Below, piece after piece: positions 21,811 through 33,093 of a stretch of 64,000 nt of DNA. Below the pieces are notes generated by a model. The model saw nothing but the letters and a program-made list of their open reading frames with translations. It was not told the origin of the DNA and ran no database searches. This stretch comes from Coenobita brevimanus (taxonomy: Eukaryota; Arthropoda; Malacostraca; Decapoda; Coenobitidae): the NCBI GenBank assembly GCA_032717465.1, contig CM064657.1, positions 25,237,319 to 25,301,318 of the forward strand, read 5' to 3'. The position numbers and the translations under genes were made by a program. Within the stretch, counting starts at the first letter, position 1; each line of letters begins with the position of its first letter.

Positions 21811-23965
21811 TAAAATGTGTGGCTTGAAGAACAGTGCCCCCGAAGAATACCATAGTACCCCCGACGACAGGGCAAGCCAAACACAGCTTAGTATGCCCGA
21901 AGATGCGCTGACACCCCCACACGGACCCCACGGGGTAGCCGCCACCAGTCACCACCACTCCCGGCAACAGCGACATATGTCAGCCCGGGCCGTGCGCCTG
22001 TGTCATGCAGCCACCACGCCGCCACCACCGTAGGAGAAGGACACTACCTTCGCGGAGTGGAATTGTTGAGCCAGCTACGGGTGGAGTTAGAAAAAACACT
22101 CCAGACGGCGCACCTCTGGTAGAGATGATCTATGGTCACTCCCAAAGTGTTCCGGTAGAGACGATCTATGGTCGCTCCCAAAGTGTTCCGGTAGAGACGA
22201 TCTATGGTTGCTCCCATCCTCGTGAGACGATCTATGGTCGCTCCGAAAGTGCTCCGGTAGAGACGATCTATGATCGCTCCCATCCTCGTGAGACGATCTA
22301 TGGTCGCTCCGAAAGTTCTCCGGTAGAGACGATCTATGGTCGCTCCGAAAGTGCTCCGGTAGAGATGATCTATGGTCGCTCCCATCCTCGTGAGATGATC
22401 TATGGTCGCTCCGAAAGTGCTCCGGTAGAGACGATCTATGATTTGCTCCCTTCCTCGTGAGACGATCCATGGTCGCTCCGAAAGTGCTTCGGTAGAGACG
22501 ATCCATGGTTGCTCCGAAAGTGCTTCGGTAGAGACGATCCATGGTCGCTCCCATCCTCGTGAGACGATCTATGGTTGCTCCGAGAGTGTCTTGGTAGAGA
22601 CGACCTATTGTCGCTCCCTTCCTCGTGAGACGATCTACTGTCGCTCCGAGGGTGTGCAGAGAGAGGTGAGTGGAGAGACGTCCCCACGGCAGGAGACTAG
22701 AGCCCAGGCTTCCTGTCCCGGAGTGACCCAGACAGGCCTCACAGCCTCCCCTGGTCTCTGTTCCCTATGCCTGGCTCTAGAGCAGACGCACCTGACGGAC
22801 CCCAGTGGAAGTCGCTGCCACAGCCCTCCCCTGTCGGCGCCCCTAGACGCTGGAGACCGCAGCCCACAGTCTCTCTCGGTTCTCCCCAGGACACCCGGGC
22901 GTGATCTCTCTACGCCCCCACGACACCGGGACTTATCACAGAGGTTCCTGGAGCTATTCGGCCCCAGTCCCGAGGGCCACACGCCTGAGCCAAGCCCGGA
23001 AGCCACGGGAAGCCCAGGATGCGAAAGGACACCCTTACGAGTTATCCCGTGCCCTCTCGGCACGCCTCGCATTGGCGATGCCCCTAGCCCGGCAAGATCG
23101 CCGACGACATGTTCCTGCCTATCCCCCTGATGAATACGTGTGATATTGTAGCACGAGTGATTTAGGTTAAGTGTGATTTTCTCTAATGTAAGTATTGTGC
23201 AGTGATTTCATATAGTGAATATCAGGGTGAATAAGATCACAGTGAGAAGTTAAAGGACGAGAGTGTGGAACAAGATCTAATTGACTATACATGTGAGTGA
23301 CATCCCTGTTATATAATTAATAAGCCTGTGCCGCCGGGAGATTCCCCTATAAAGACATACGCCCATTACTGTGAAGGAATATTGTGAAAGGAAGTATTAA
23401 TGGTATTCTCTTCCTCCCCCACGCTACCCATAAAATCTTGTTTACCACCCTCTCTCACTCCTATATCTCAAGTAAGTGTAAATCAAGAATAAAATCAATT
23501 ACCAAAGTCTTTTGGCTAGTGGAAACCATATAAACTTCACGGCTAATATCTGCCGCCCTCCAGTATTACCATGACTTTCCCCTAGCCGTCACAAGTCACT
23601 CCCCGCACCTCCCCTATCTCCTCCTAGCGAGACTCAACCCCCCCTCCCGCGCCCCCGCGTGCGCCTATATTTACTGCACTCCTGATACATTAGGATTGTT
23701 TGTGTTGTCATTACTATCAGAGAAGCAAATATCCTGCGAGATACACATATCCTAGATAAGGTTTTATATTGCTATATATTGTGCTGTAATATCTGCTGAT
23801 TTGTCCTGTGTCTGACTGTGGTGATATACGTGTAAAGGTTGTTGCCCAGAGTTTTTGTGTCCTGCCTCTTTTTATTGCACTAAGCTTCGGTCTCGAAAGA
23901 GGACCCCGCTCCATGTTAAGTGAAATAGGAACGAGAAGTCGAGCCTAATTTCACCTAGCATTATA
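21811..23965 (+). repeat. 5' LTR of element C
   Basis: Starts TAAAATGTGTGG, ends CTAGCATTATA. Minisatellite at about 22110-22650 with 30-bp (ETIYGRSHPR) and 36-bp (ETIYGRSESAPV) units, both whole codons. The C-terminal coding block (to 23130) has LFGPSPEG and TPLRVIP. Covarying terminal hairpin 23916-23958. 23160-23900 is AT-richer and non-coding. Confidence 0.92.
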
Positions 23966-23966
23966 C

Positions 23967-23983
23967 TGGTGGCCAGCGGAGGT
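23967..23983 (+). other. Primer binding site of element C
   Basis: TGGTGGCCAGCGGAGG one base after the LTR, tRNA-Leu-like as in A. Confidence 0.7.
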
Positions 23984-24030
23984 TCTAGACCTGGGCGTAA
24001 GAGAGAGGTAATCAGGAAATATTTGGCAAA

Positions 24031-24921
24031 ATGGCAACCAAACCGCACGTTCAGTTACCCAAGTTTGACCCCGACCATTAAGATGTACACACATATCTGG
24101 CAATAATTAAACCATTACTGGATATTGGCTTTGAAAATGACCAACAAAAAATTGCAGTCACACTACCACTATTGGGTAAAGCGGCGGCGAACATAGCGCC
24201 GAAAATCGTCCCAGAACTCACCTGGGAGAACTTTACAAAGTTCACTGTACAAGCCATCACCCCATCATTAGGGAAAGTAGTGGCTCTATCCAAATTGGAT
24301 AGTTTTGCATTCGACGGGGATTTAGATAATACCCTGATACAGGCAAGACGCCTGGTTACTGCTGCCTACCCGGAGGCAGATGAGGAAACCCGGGATCAGC
24401 ATACATTTAATACTCTGCTCAGAGTACTCCCAAGTGTTATGAAACAACACTTCACTATCCATGACCCAACAGGAGACATGGATAGAGATATACAGCTGAT
24501 GCAGCGCCTCCTGACCGCCTGCCCTTCTCCACAACAAATTAACGTTGTTAAGAAATTCCCCACCTGACCCCCGGCTCCCCCAGCCACACCGCGTCCACCT
24601 CTGCCTCACACCAGCCCGACCCTGACGCCTAGCCCGCCCAGGGCACACCCCTCCCATCGGCGCCCCGCCCCGCGAGAAAACCTGAACCTAATTCTTATCA
24701 ACCCGTGGGAATTCACAGCCTGCAACTCCCGCTGCCCCCTTCATGACATACGGGACCAGCTTAAAGCTGCTCGCCGCAGAATCACAGCCCTGGGTTTGCG
24801 TAAAGTGTCCGCCTTAGAAGGCGAGGCCCCAGGAGGCGAGCTGATGCCCATGGACGAGCCCCATCCAGGAGAACTAGAGCAGGAACAGGAGAACGAGAGC
24901 CCTAGCCAGCTGGATTTTTAG
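24031..24921 (+). pseudogene. gag: gag of element C, two in-frame stops
   Basis: The ATG gives MATKPHVQLPKFDP as in A. Stops at 24079 and 24565 break an otherwise continuous frame that ends at TAG 24919-24921 after QLDF. The central region TFNTLLRVLPSVMKQH and the later cysteine motif WEFTACNSRCPLHD are conserved. The product would be the structural protein. Confidence 0.85.
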
Positions 24922-24960
24922 GCCCGCCCCCGCACCAACCCACGGTGGCGTGGGCCATCA
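24912..24960 (+). promoter_or_regulatory. Probable -1 frameshift site between gag and protease (C)
   Basis: GGATTTTTAGGCCCGCC, with the gag stop TAG at 24919. The protease frame (from 24945) is -1 to gag. GGCCC and GGGCC downstream can form a stem. Confidence 0.6.
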
Positions 24961-25438
24961 CCCCTAAGTATCGCCCCCCAGTATACCACAAGATGAAAAT
25001 AAACGGCGTGAAGGCCAGACTACTAGTCGATACAGGAGCGGCCAGGTCCTGCCTTTACAGCCACTATTTCTCCCGCTACAAATCGCGGTTTGGCCCACTC
25101 CGCCCTACTACCACTCACCTTGTGGACACGGGGGATGGCCCCCTGCTCATCTGTGGGGAAACTCAGGCCCTACGGGTCGACACCCACCAGCCAGTGTCTG
25201 CCCAACATCCATTCATCATTTTTTATTCCTCCTGCCGGAGTTATGACGGGTATTTAGGGCTAGACTTGCTCCAAAAACTCAGAGCCACGATCGACTGTCG
25301 CCACCGAAAACCCCACCCTGTTCCACCCCAGCCGTTTGCACATGCACGCCGCGGCCCCGGCCGGAGGATTCGCCCTCCTCCTCCCCCCAGTGCCCCCCTT
25401 CTCCCCCCCTTTTTCCCCCTCCCTCTCCTCCCCCTCCC
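24922..25438 (+). CDS. pol: Protease region of element C
   Basis: Open in the -1 frame from about 24922 to 25853. LLVDTGAARSCLYS holds the catalytic Asp-Thr-Gly; GYLGLDLLQKLRATIDC is the C-terminal part of the retropepsin fold, including the conserved ATIDC. A long proline/arginine-rich linker follows. RT lies in another frame from 25439, so protease and RT are no longer joined. Protease would cut Gag and Pol in the particle. Confidence 0.8.
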
Positions 25439-26716
25439 ATGCCTTTCCACCCCACTCCTGCCCCCTCTTTCCCTGCCACCATCTCCACCGCCGTTACCAT
25501 CCCCTCCCACCATGAGGCATGGGTGCCCCTTAACAGGCCCTCAGGTCCATCCGTTTTGTTCTCACCCCTGCTCCCCTCCGGAGCCTTTTCTGCCTGTCTT
25601 GTGTCCCCCACCTTCCTCCCTCCCCACCACTCCGCCATCCGCATCGCCAATCTCGCCCCGTCCTCTGTCACCCTCCCCAAAGGGCTTATCATCAGAGAGA
25701 TGGAGGGAGCCAAGCCCTGTGCCCCATCCTCCTCCCACCACCCCACCCCTCTACCCCCCATCCCTGACCATCTCTCCAACCAGCAGTCAGACACTTTACG
25801 CCGCCTCCTCCTGGATTTCCAGGATTTGTTTGCGACAGGACCAGCAGATATAGGACATACTACGTACCTGTCGCACGAAATCCATACAACAAGCCCACCT
25901 ATACGACAATCTTCCCGACGCAAGAACCCCCGACAGAGAGAAGAGGAGGACTGCCAGGTGCACGAAATGGAAGAGGCAGGTGCTATCTCCCCCTCCACCA
26001 GCCCGTGGCCCTCCCCTGTCGTTCTAGTAAAAAAGAAAGACGGCACGATGCGGTTTTGCATCAACTACCGCCATGTGAACGACGTCACCATTAAAGATGT
26101 CACCCCCCTCCCCCGCATTGACGATTCCCTAGACTCCCTCTACGGGGCGTCTTGGTTTTCTACCCTCGACCTCCAGTCTGGATACTGGCAGGTCCCCGTC
26201 CACCTGGACCATCGAGGCAAGACGGCCTTTTCCACCAATAATGGCAAACATTACAAATTCAATGTTCTGCCATTCGGCCTCTGCAACACCCCTGCCACTT
26301 TCTCGAGACTAATGGAATCTGTCTTGAGTGGCCTCACTTGGGAAATATGTTTAGCTTATCTTGACAACGTCATTGTTTTTAGCCAGACCTGGGCCGACCA
26401 CTTGCAGCACCTCCGTCGAGTTTTCACCAGAATTCGCCAGGCAGGCCTCAAGCTACATCCTTCTAAATGTGTCCTGGCCGCTAAGACTGTCTCGTTCCTA
26501 GGACATATTATTTTCCAAGCAGGAATTTCCCCAGATCCCGACAAGCTCCGTGCCATAGAGGACATACCATCTCCGCAGGATGTCCACGGCGTCCGCGCCT
26601 TCCTGGGACTCACGTCCTATTACCGTCGCTTCGTGAAGGGATTCGCACAGATCGCTAAGCCTCTTCACGACTTGACACGAAAAGGGGAACCTTTCCTCTG
26701 GACCGAGGATCGGTGA
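25439..26716 (+). pseudogene. pol: Reverse transcriptase of element C, active site altered
   Basis: A 425-codon frame with the pre-RT block VLFSPLLPS, LLLDFQDLF, FCINYRHVNDVTIKD, FSTLDLQSGYWQVP (motif A), VLPFGLCNTPATF and the catalytic box, which reads YLDN where YLDD is expected. It then has FLGHIIFQAGISPDPDKLRAI and RAFLGLTSYYRRF. A TGA at 26714 ends the frame before RNase H. The Asp-to-Asn change should abolish polymerase activity. Confidence 0.88.
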
Positions 26717-28270
26717 GCTGCTTTTCAACAGCTAAAAGACAAGCTTGTCTTGGCCCCCATCGTGGCCTTCCCTGACTATGCCCTCCCTTTTCACCTCTAC
26801 ACGGATGTATCCCTTACCGTGATAGGCGCCGTCCTAGCCCAGGTACAGGCCGGCCGGGAACACATCATCGCCTGCGCCAGCCGCACTCTGAACCCAGCCG
26901 AAAAAAATTATGCCGCCACCAAGCGAGAATGCCTCGGCATAATCTGGGCCCTCCAATATTTTAGGGCTTATCTTTCCGGGACCCAAGTCATGATAATCAC
27001 CGACCACCAATCACTCCAGTGGTTGCGCCAATCAGACTCCCATAACGCCCAACTCGTCCGGTGGCGTGACACCCTAGAGGAGTTTCAGTACGGGTCTGTA
27101 TGAAATCATTCACACAGACCCGGAAAGCTCCACACCAATGCAGATGCCCTCTTCCGCCTCTCCATCCACGCGGTACAACCGGACCCCGACCTACTACAAC
27201 TCTGGCACCACAAGGAACGGCCCTCCTGGATCCCTGCTCACCTGTTCCCCAAGCTGTGCCGACAGGACGACCACCTTCTAACCCCGTCCGGACACATCCT
27301 CTTGACCCCCGATGCGGCACGTGACACCCTGCGTCACCTACATGCTCACAACGGCATCCACTTGGACACCAAAAAATTACTACAGGTGTTCAATGATATT
27401 TACTGGACCCCAAATCCCTCCACCCTCGCCAAGGAAATTATCCAGACTTGCCATGCCTGCGAGCTTGGGAAAGATATCACCCGGACTGCCGGGCCATCTG
27501 GCCATATCACCGCCCACAAGCCCTGGCAACTCCTGGCGATTGATGTAGTAGGCCCTCTTCCCCCTAAATCTGGATATAAATATGTGATCACTTTTGTAGA
27601 CACGTACTCCAAATTCGTAGTAGCCTGCGCAGCTAAGGAACATCATGCCGTCGCTGTCGCTGATGCCCTGCTCCAACACGTGTTCCCATACTTTGGCATT
27701 CCCCAAGCCATCCATTCCGATAATGTCCCCGAGTTCTCCGGAAAAGTCTGGGAAGAACTAGCCAGGATTTTCGGGTACAAGATCTCCCACTCCTCACCAT
27801 ACTGGCCACAAGGGAACGCGGTATGTGAACGTAGCCATCGTACCCTTATCAATCAGCTACACACCAGAATTGAGGCTACAAAAGACGATGACTGGCCGGC
27901 ACATGTAAAAATTGTCCAATGGGGCATGAATTCGTGCCCCCGAGAAGACGGGGTTTCCCCCCACGAAAGAATCTTTGGCGAAACCCCCCTCCTACTACCC
28001 CTACGCCATCACCTGCAACTGCCCGCTTCCACTCCCACTACAGACCCGCTACACCTGCTAAAAGGGCGGATATACCACCTACAAAAGAACCTAGACCTTG
28101 GACCCGACACAGCCTCCAACCCTTTCAACCCGGGTGACAGTCGTCATCGCCCAACTTCCCACTCCCCACAAGCTCGCCCCCCGTTTCACGGGGCCCCACA
28201 CAATCACCACTGTCCCCAACCCATACCAAGTAGTCATAGACTATCACGGCACTCCCCGTACCCTCCGCAA
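26717..28270 (+). pseudogene. pol: RNase H and integrase of element C
   Basis: RNase H (26750-27103) includes LYTDVS, KRECLGIIWAL and IITDHQSLQWLRQ and stops after an inserted stretch near 27090. Integrase (27302-28369) has HLHAHNGIHLD ... CHACELG, LLAIDVVGPLPPKSGYKYVITFVDTYSKF with the first Asp, SDNVPEFSG with the second, and QGNAVCERSH with the Glu. The 3' end of integrase is frameshifted near 28133 where other copies keep the frame (FNPG). The GPY/F-like segment TVPNPYQVVIDYHGTPRTLRNRHVRPF follows in another frame. Confidence 0.88.
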
Positions 28271-28931
28271 CCGTCACGTGCGGCCTTTCCGCACGCCCAC
28301 CTCCCCCACTCCGGCCCCACACCCCCAGCCCCCTCCGGCTCCCGCACCACCCTCTACAGTCACATATGAGTGCTATGTTTCCTCCTCACCCTCCCACTCC
28401 GCCCCCCCCTACCATCTCCACCTCCCTGGCCACCACCACCCCCAGCACCTCACCTGATGCCTCCCCTGCCACCCCTCCCTCACCCTCACCCCTTCCTTCC
28501 ATGGCCTCCCCCTCAACGCCCACTCCCACATCTTCTGCCCACGCCACCACACCCTCACCACAACCCACTTCCACCCCCCCCTCCCCCACCCACCATCCGT
28601 ACACCCACTCCGCCAACACCGCGCCCCATCGTGCCCATAACACGCAAAACAACCCGCCCATCCCAGACACCCACTTCTCCCCCCACCCCTACCCTCAAGA
28701 CCACCATCACCCGCTCGGGCCACCTCTCACGCCTGCCCACCCGATACTCACACACCCCTACACCACCCACCTCTCCACGACTTCACACCGTCAAGCTACA
28801 TCAGGCCCAAATCCCCTCTACCTGTACTCCCCAGAGACTCAACGCCGCATTACCATTGGCATAAAACCCGGCCCTTACCCGCAGTATCCAGCATTCAGCC
28901 CCCAACCACACCGACAGCCACACCAAGCAAG
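28271..28931 (+). pseudogene. Proline-rich tail after integrase (C)
   Basis: C-rich low-complexity DNA, open in two forward frames, with Pro/Thr/Ser/His bias. The phrase LHQAQIPSTCTPQRLNAALP near 28795 matches B and A, so this is inherited element sequence. Confidence 0.5.
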
Positions 28932-29711
28932 ATGAGAGTGAAGCGGGCCGTACGGGCACCTACCCTTGGCAGGAACCACAGACTCCGCGGGCCACACCAC
29001 ATGCTAAACCTCCTCCAGTCTACCACTGCCACCTCCACACTCTTCCTCACCTGCGACCCAGCACAAGAAGAGAACCCCTACACTGTCGCCTGGCAAACTA
29101 TGCTGCAACACCTCCAGCCCGTCTACACCACCTCCAACACACAAGCGTTCCACCTCCAGCCACGAGGACGTGACTTTTTACAGGGGGAGAGTGGTAAAAT
29201 GTGTGGTTTGAAGAACAGTGCCCCCGAAGAATACCATAGTACCCCCGACGACAGGGCAAGCCTAACACAGCTTAGTATGCCCGAAGATGCGCCGACACCC
29301 CGACACGGACCCCACGGGGTAGCCACCACCAGTCACCACCACTCTCGGCAACAGCGACATATGTCAGCCCGGGCCGTGCACCCCTGTGTCATGCAGCCAC
29401 CACGCCGCCGCCACCGTAGGAGAAGGACACTACCTTCGCGGAGTGGAATTGTTGAGCCAGCTAGGGATGGAGTTATAAAAAACACTCCAGACGGCGCCCC
29501 TCTGGTAGAGACGATCTATGGTCGCTCCCAAAGTGTTCCAGTGGAGACAATCTATGGTCGCTCCCAAAGTGTTCCAGTAGAGACGATCTATGGTCGCTCC
29601 CATCCTCGTGAGATGATCTATGGTCGCTCCGAAAGTGCTCCAGTAGAGACAATCTATATCGCTCACATCCTTGTGAGACGATCTATGGTCGCTCCGAAAG
29701 TGCTCTGGTAG
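28932..29711 (+). pseudogene. ORF3 of element C, crossing into the 3' LTR
   Basis: ATG at 28932 gives MRVKRAVRAPTLGRN, then RLRGPHHMLNLL, TLFLTCD, TMLQHLQPVY and HLQPRGRDF. It runs through the polypurine region into the LTR ATG at 29199, exactly 267 nt on. Inside the LTR it passes HHHSRQQRHMSARAV and enters the ETIYGRS repeats in frame before stopping at 29709. The reading is 259 residues, about half of E's version. No known domain seen. Confidence 0.7.
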
Positions 29712-31633
29712 AGACGATCTATGGTCGCTCCGAAAGTGCTACGGTAGAGACGATCTATGGTCGCTCCCCCCTCCTACTACCCCTACACCATCACCTGCAA
29801 CCGCCCGCTTCCGTTCCCACTACAGACCCGCTACACCTGCTAAAAGGGCGGATATACCACCTACAAAAGAACCTAGACCTGGGACCCGACACAGCCTCCA
29901 ACCCTTTCAACCCAGGTTACACAGTCGTCGTCACCCAACTTCCCACTCCCCACAAGCTCGCCCCCCGTTTAACGGGGCCCCACACAATCACCAAAGTCCC
30001 CAACCCATACCAAGTAGTCGTAGACTATTACGGCACTCCTCGTACCCTCCGCTCCGAAAGTGCTCTGGTAGAGACGATCTATGGTCGCTCCCATCCTCGT
30101 GAGATGATCTATGGTCGCTCCGAAAGTCTCTGGTAGAGACGATCTATGGTTGCTCCCTTCCTCGTGAGATGATCCATGGTCACTCCGAAAGTGCTCCGGT
30201 AGAGACGATCCATGGTCACTCCCATCCTCGTGAGATTATCTATGGTCGCTCCGAGAGTGTCTTGGTAGAGACGACCTATTGTTGCTCCCTTCCTCGTGAG
30301 ACGATCTACTGTCGCTCCGAGGGTGTGCAGAGAGAGGTGAGTGGAGAGATGTCTCCACGGCAGGAGACTAGAGCCCAGTCTTCCTGTCCCAGAGTGACCC
30401 AGACAGGCCTCACAGCCTCCCCTGGTCTCTGTTCCCTACGCCTGGCTCTAGAGCAGACGCACCTGATGGACCCCAGTGGAAGTTGCTGCCGCAGCCCTCC
30501 CCTGTCGGCGCCCCTAGACGCTGGAGACCGCAGCCCACAGTCTCTCTCAGTTCTCCCCAGGACACCTGGGTGTGATCTCTCTACGCCCCCACGACGCCGG
30601 GACTTATCACAGAGGTTCCTGGAGCTATTCGGCCCCAGTCCCGAGGGCCACACGCCTGAGCCAAGCCCGGAAGCCACGGGAAGCCCAGGACGCGAGAGGA
30701 CACCCTTACGAGTTATCCCGTGCCCTCTCGGCATGCCTCGCATTGGCGGTGCCCCTAGCCCGGCAGGATCGCTGACGACATGTTCCTGCCTATCCCCCTG
30801 ATGAATACGTGTGATATTGTAGCACGAGTGATTTAGGTTAAGTGTGATTTCCCCTAATGTAAGTATTATGCAGTGATTTCATATAGTGAATATCAGGGTG
30901 AATAAGATCACAGTGAGAAGTTAAAGGATGAGAGTGTGGAACAAGATCTAATTGACTATACATGTGAGTGACATCCCTGTTATACAATTAATAAGCCTGT
31001 GCCGCCGGGAAATTTCCCTATAAAGACATACCCCCATTACTGTGAAGGAATATTGTGAAAGGAAGTATTAATGGTATTCTCTCCCACCCCCACGCTACCC
31101 ATAAAATCTTGTTTACCACCCTCTCTCACTCCCATATCTCAAGTAAGTGTAAATCAAGCATAATATCAATTACCAGTCTTTTGGCTAGTGGAAACCATAT
31201 AAACTTCACGGCTAATATCTGCCGCCCTCCAGTATTACCATAACTTTCCACTAGCCGTCACAAGTCACTCCCCGCACCTCCCCTATCTCCTCCTAGTGAG
31301 ACTCAACCCCTCTCCTGCGCCCCCGCGCGCGGCTATATTTACTGCACTCTTGATACACTAGGATTGTTTGTGTTGTCATTACTATCAGAGAAGCAAGTAT
31401 CCTGCGAGATACACATATCCTAGATAAGGTTTTATATTGCTATATATTGTGCTGTAATATCTGCTGATTTGTCCTGTGTCTGACTGTGGTAATATACGTG
31501 TAAAATTTGTTGCCTAGAGTTTTTGTGTCCTGCCTCTCTTTATTGCACTAAGCTCCGGTCTCGAAAGAGGACCCCACTCCACGTTAGGTGAAATAGGAAC
31601 GAGAAGTCGAGCCTAATTTCACCTAGCATTACA
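29195..31633 (+). repeat. 3' LTR of element C, carrying a captured pol fragment
   Basis: Starts TAAAATGTGTGG, ends CTAGCATTACA. The minisatellite (about 29505-30330) is interrupted at 29768-30051. The C-terminal block (30169-30801) again has LFGPSPEG and TPLRVIP. Hairpin at 31582-31625. Confidence 0.92.
29768..30051 (+). repeat. Integrase-end fragment captured inside the LTR
   Basis: This 284-bp stretch matches 27984-28267 of the same element (from CCCCCCTCCTACTACCCC to CGTACCCTCCGC), in the same orientation. It keeps bases missing from the internal copy near 28133, so it came from a relative, not from this copy. Both junctions fall at short shared strings (CTCCC or CCCCC; CGC). Confidence 0.9.
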
Positions 31634-32935
31634 ATTATTGTAATGCCAGGTGTTTTAAGGGTCGGCTTCTCGTCCCTTAAACGCCTAGTGTGTAGCTGGG
31701 CTCTCTTTCTAGACCGGAGCTCAGACAAATAGGAGAGAGGCAGGACACAAAAACTCAAGGCAACAACCTAACACGTGTATTATTAAGTTGTATACAGTGG
31801 AACGAGTAGATGTCACGGATACAGATACACTGGACAATTACAACTCTTATGTCTAGATATGGGTTATCAGTATCGCGCTGGATACTGCTCATGTCAAAAT
31901 GAATAGCACTTGGGGCAGAGGTTTACGTATTATTAGTTACAGAATAAGTTTTACATGTTCGTGGAGTAGCTGGTACTGTTTCACTGTTGGTAAGTGTTCC
32001 TTTAGCACTGAGGTCTGTGTACGGTTTTAGTATTAGGAGGTGTTATCAGATGGTAGCGTATTCCCTATATGGAGACTTATCTCACTGCGCAGCCGTGTTC
32101 ACGGTTGCACTGTCACTTTTACTCACTCCACCACTTTGATATTATCACTGGTGCTTCTCTTACCGACTTCCGTTATGTGGTTAGTTCACTGCTCTGCCTT
32201 CACGTCACGGAGTCACGGACACTGTGCTATCACTGGCACTCCTTTCTGATCTGGGCGTCGTGGCGGTCAGGTATAAGGGCGGCGGAGGTGTCACAGCCTC
32301 ACTACTGACAGGGCTGGGTTCCGCCGGGGGCCTCTGCGTCCAGAGGCCACGGGATCACGCACAGGGGCGTCCTATCTCATTCAGGGCTGCGGGTGGCAAA
32401 GGACCCTGCGTTTTCAGGGCTGGGGGCTGGAGTACGACCCTCAGGGCTGCTCGCTCAGGCACCTGACAGAGGACGAAGATCTCCGGCGTTGGGGTTTGGA
32501 GAGATCTCACCTGGGGGTCCTGGGGGTAGTCTGGGGTTCCCGAGCGCTGCAGTCCCCGGTGCTTGGCGGCGCTGTCAGGAAGGGGCTGCAGCACTGGCCT
32601 ACATTGGGGTCCGTCAGGAGGGTCCTCTCCAGAGCCGGTTGCAGGGAGAAGAGGCCGGGGGAAGTCACAGGGCCTCTCCAGTACTCCTCCCGGCTGGGGA
32701 CTCCCTCTGAGTCGTGGGTTGGGGAACAGGAGTCAGCTCCTGACAGAGGAGTGGTTACAGGCCGTCTCCTACCGTAGGGCCCAGCTACTGGCCGTGGCCT
32801 GGGGGAGGGAGCAGCTACCAATAGACCCAAGGGCACCTTCAGAGCGGCTACAGGCCGTCTCCTGATAAAGGCGGGAGCAGCTGCAGGCCGTCTCCTGATT
32901 CCCCTCAGAGCGGCTACATGCCGTCTTGGGGAGGG

Positions 32936-33093
32936 TGTAATGGGGTGTATAAAAGCCCGCCTTGCCTAGAGGCAAAGAGGGGATCCTGTCTTTGGCTCAG
33001 TGGTAACATGTGTACATATGAAGTGCAGGGGCCCGAGATCGAATCTCGACCAGGACAGTGATTAATTTGTTAAGTTTCATTTTGGTTTTTACA
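32936..33093 (+). repeat. 5' LTR of tRNA-bearing element copy 2
   Basis: Contains TATAAAAG at 32948-32955, a small stem (TTGCC-TAGA-GGCAA) and then the tRNA-like unit. The partner at 33300-33456 keeps all of these with several substitutions. Confidence 0.88.
32986..33058 (+). promoter_or_regulatory. 73-nt tRNA-like unit inside the LTR
   Basis: Exactly tRNA length. CTGTCTT near the start can pair with AGGACAG at the end as an acceptor stem. TGGCTCAGTGG at 32993 fits the A box, and GATCGAATC flanked by CGAG/CTCG fits the T arm and B box. The anticodon arm is decayed here; in copy 1 it still forms a stem around the loop GTATTAA. It could be an RNA polymerase III promoter carried next to a TATA box. 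Confidence 0.8.

Larger units (their letters stand above)
21811..31633 (+). mobile_element. Ty3/gypsy retrotransposon C
   Basis: LTRs at 21811-23965 and 29195-31633 enclose PBS, gag, PR, RT, RNase H, integrase, tail and ORF3. Flanks ATTGT and ATTAT differ at one of five bases, a decayed target duplication. The 3' LTR is longer because it contains a 284-bp piece of pol inside its minisatellite. gag has two stops, RT ends in a stop, and RNase H is interrupted. Confidence 0.92.

Noticed and set aside
32986..33058. A functional tRNA gene
   Set aside because: It is repeated in both LTRs of a mobile element, the anticodon arm is decayed, and no T-run terminator follows. It is treated as a tRNA-derived promoter unit.
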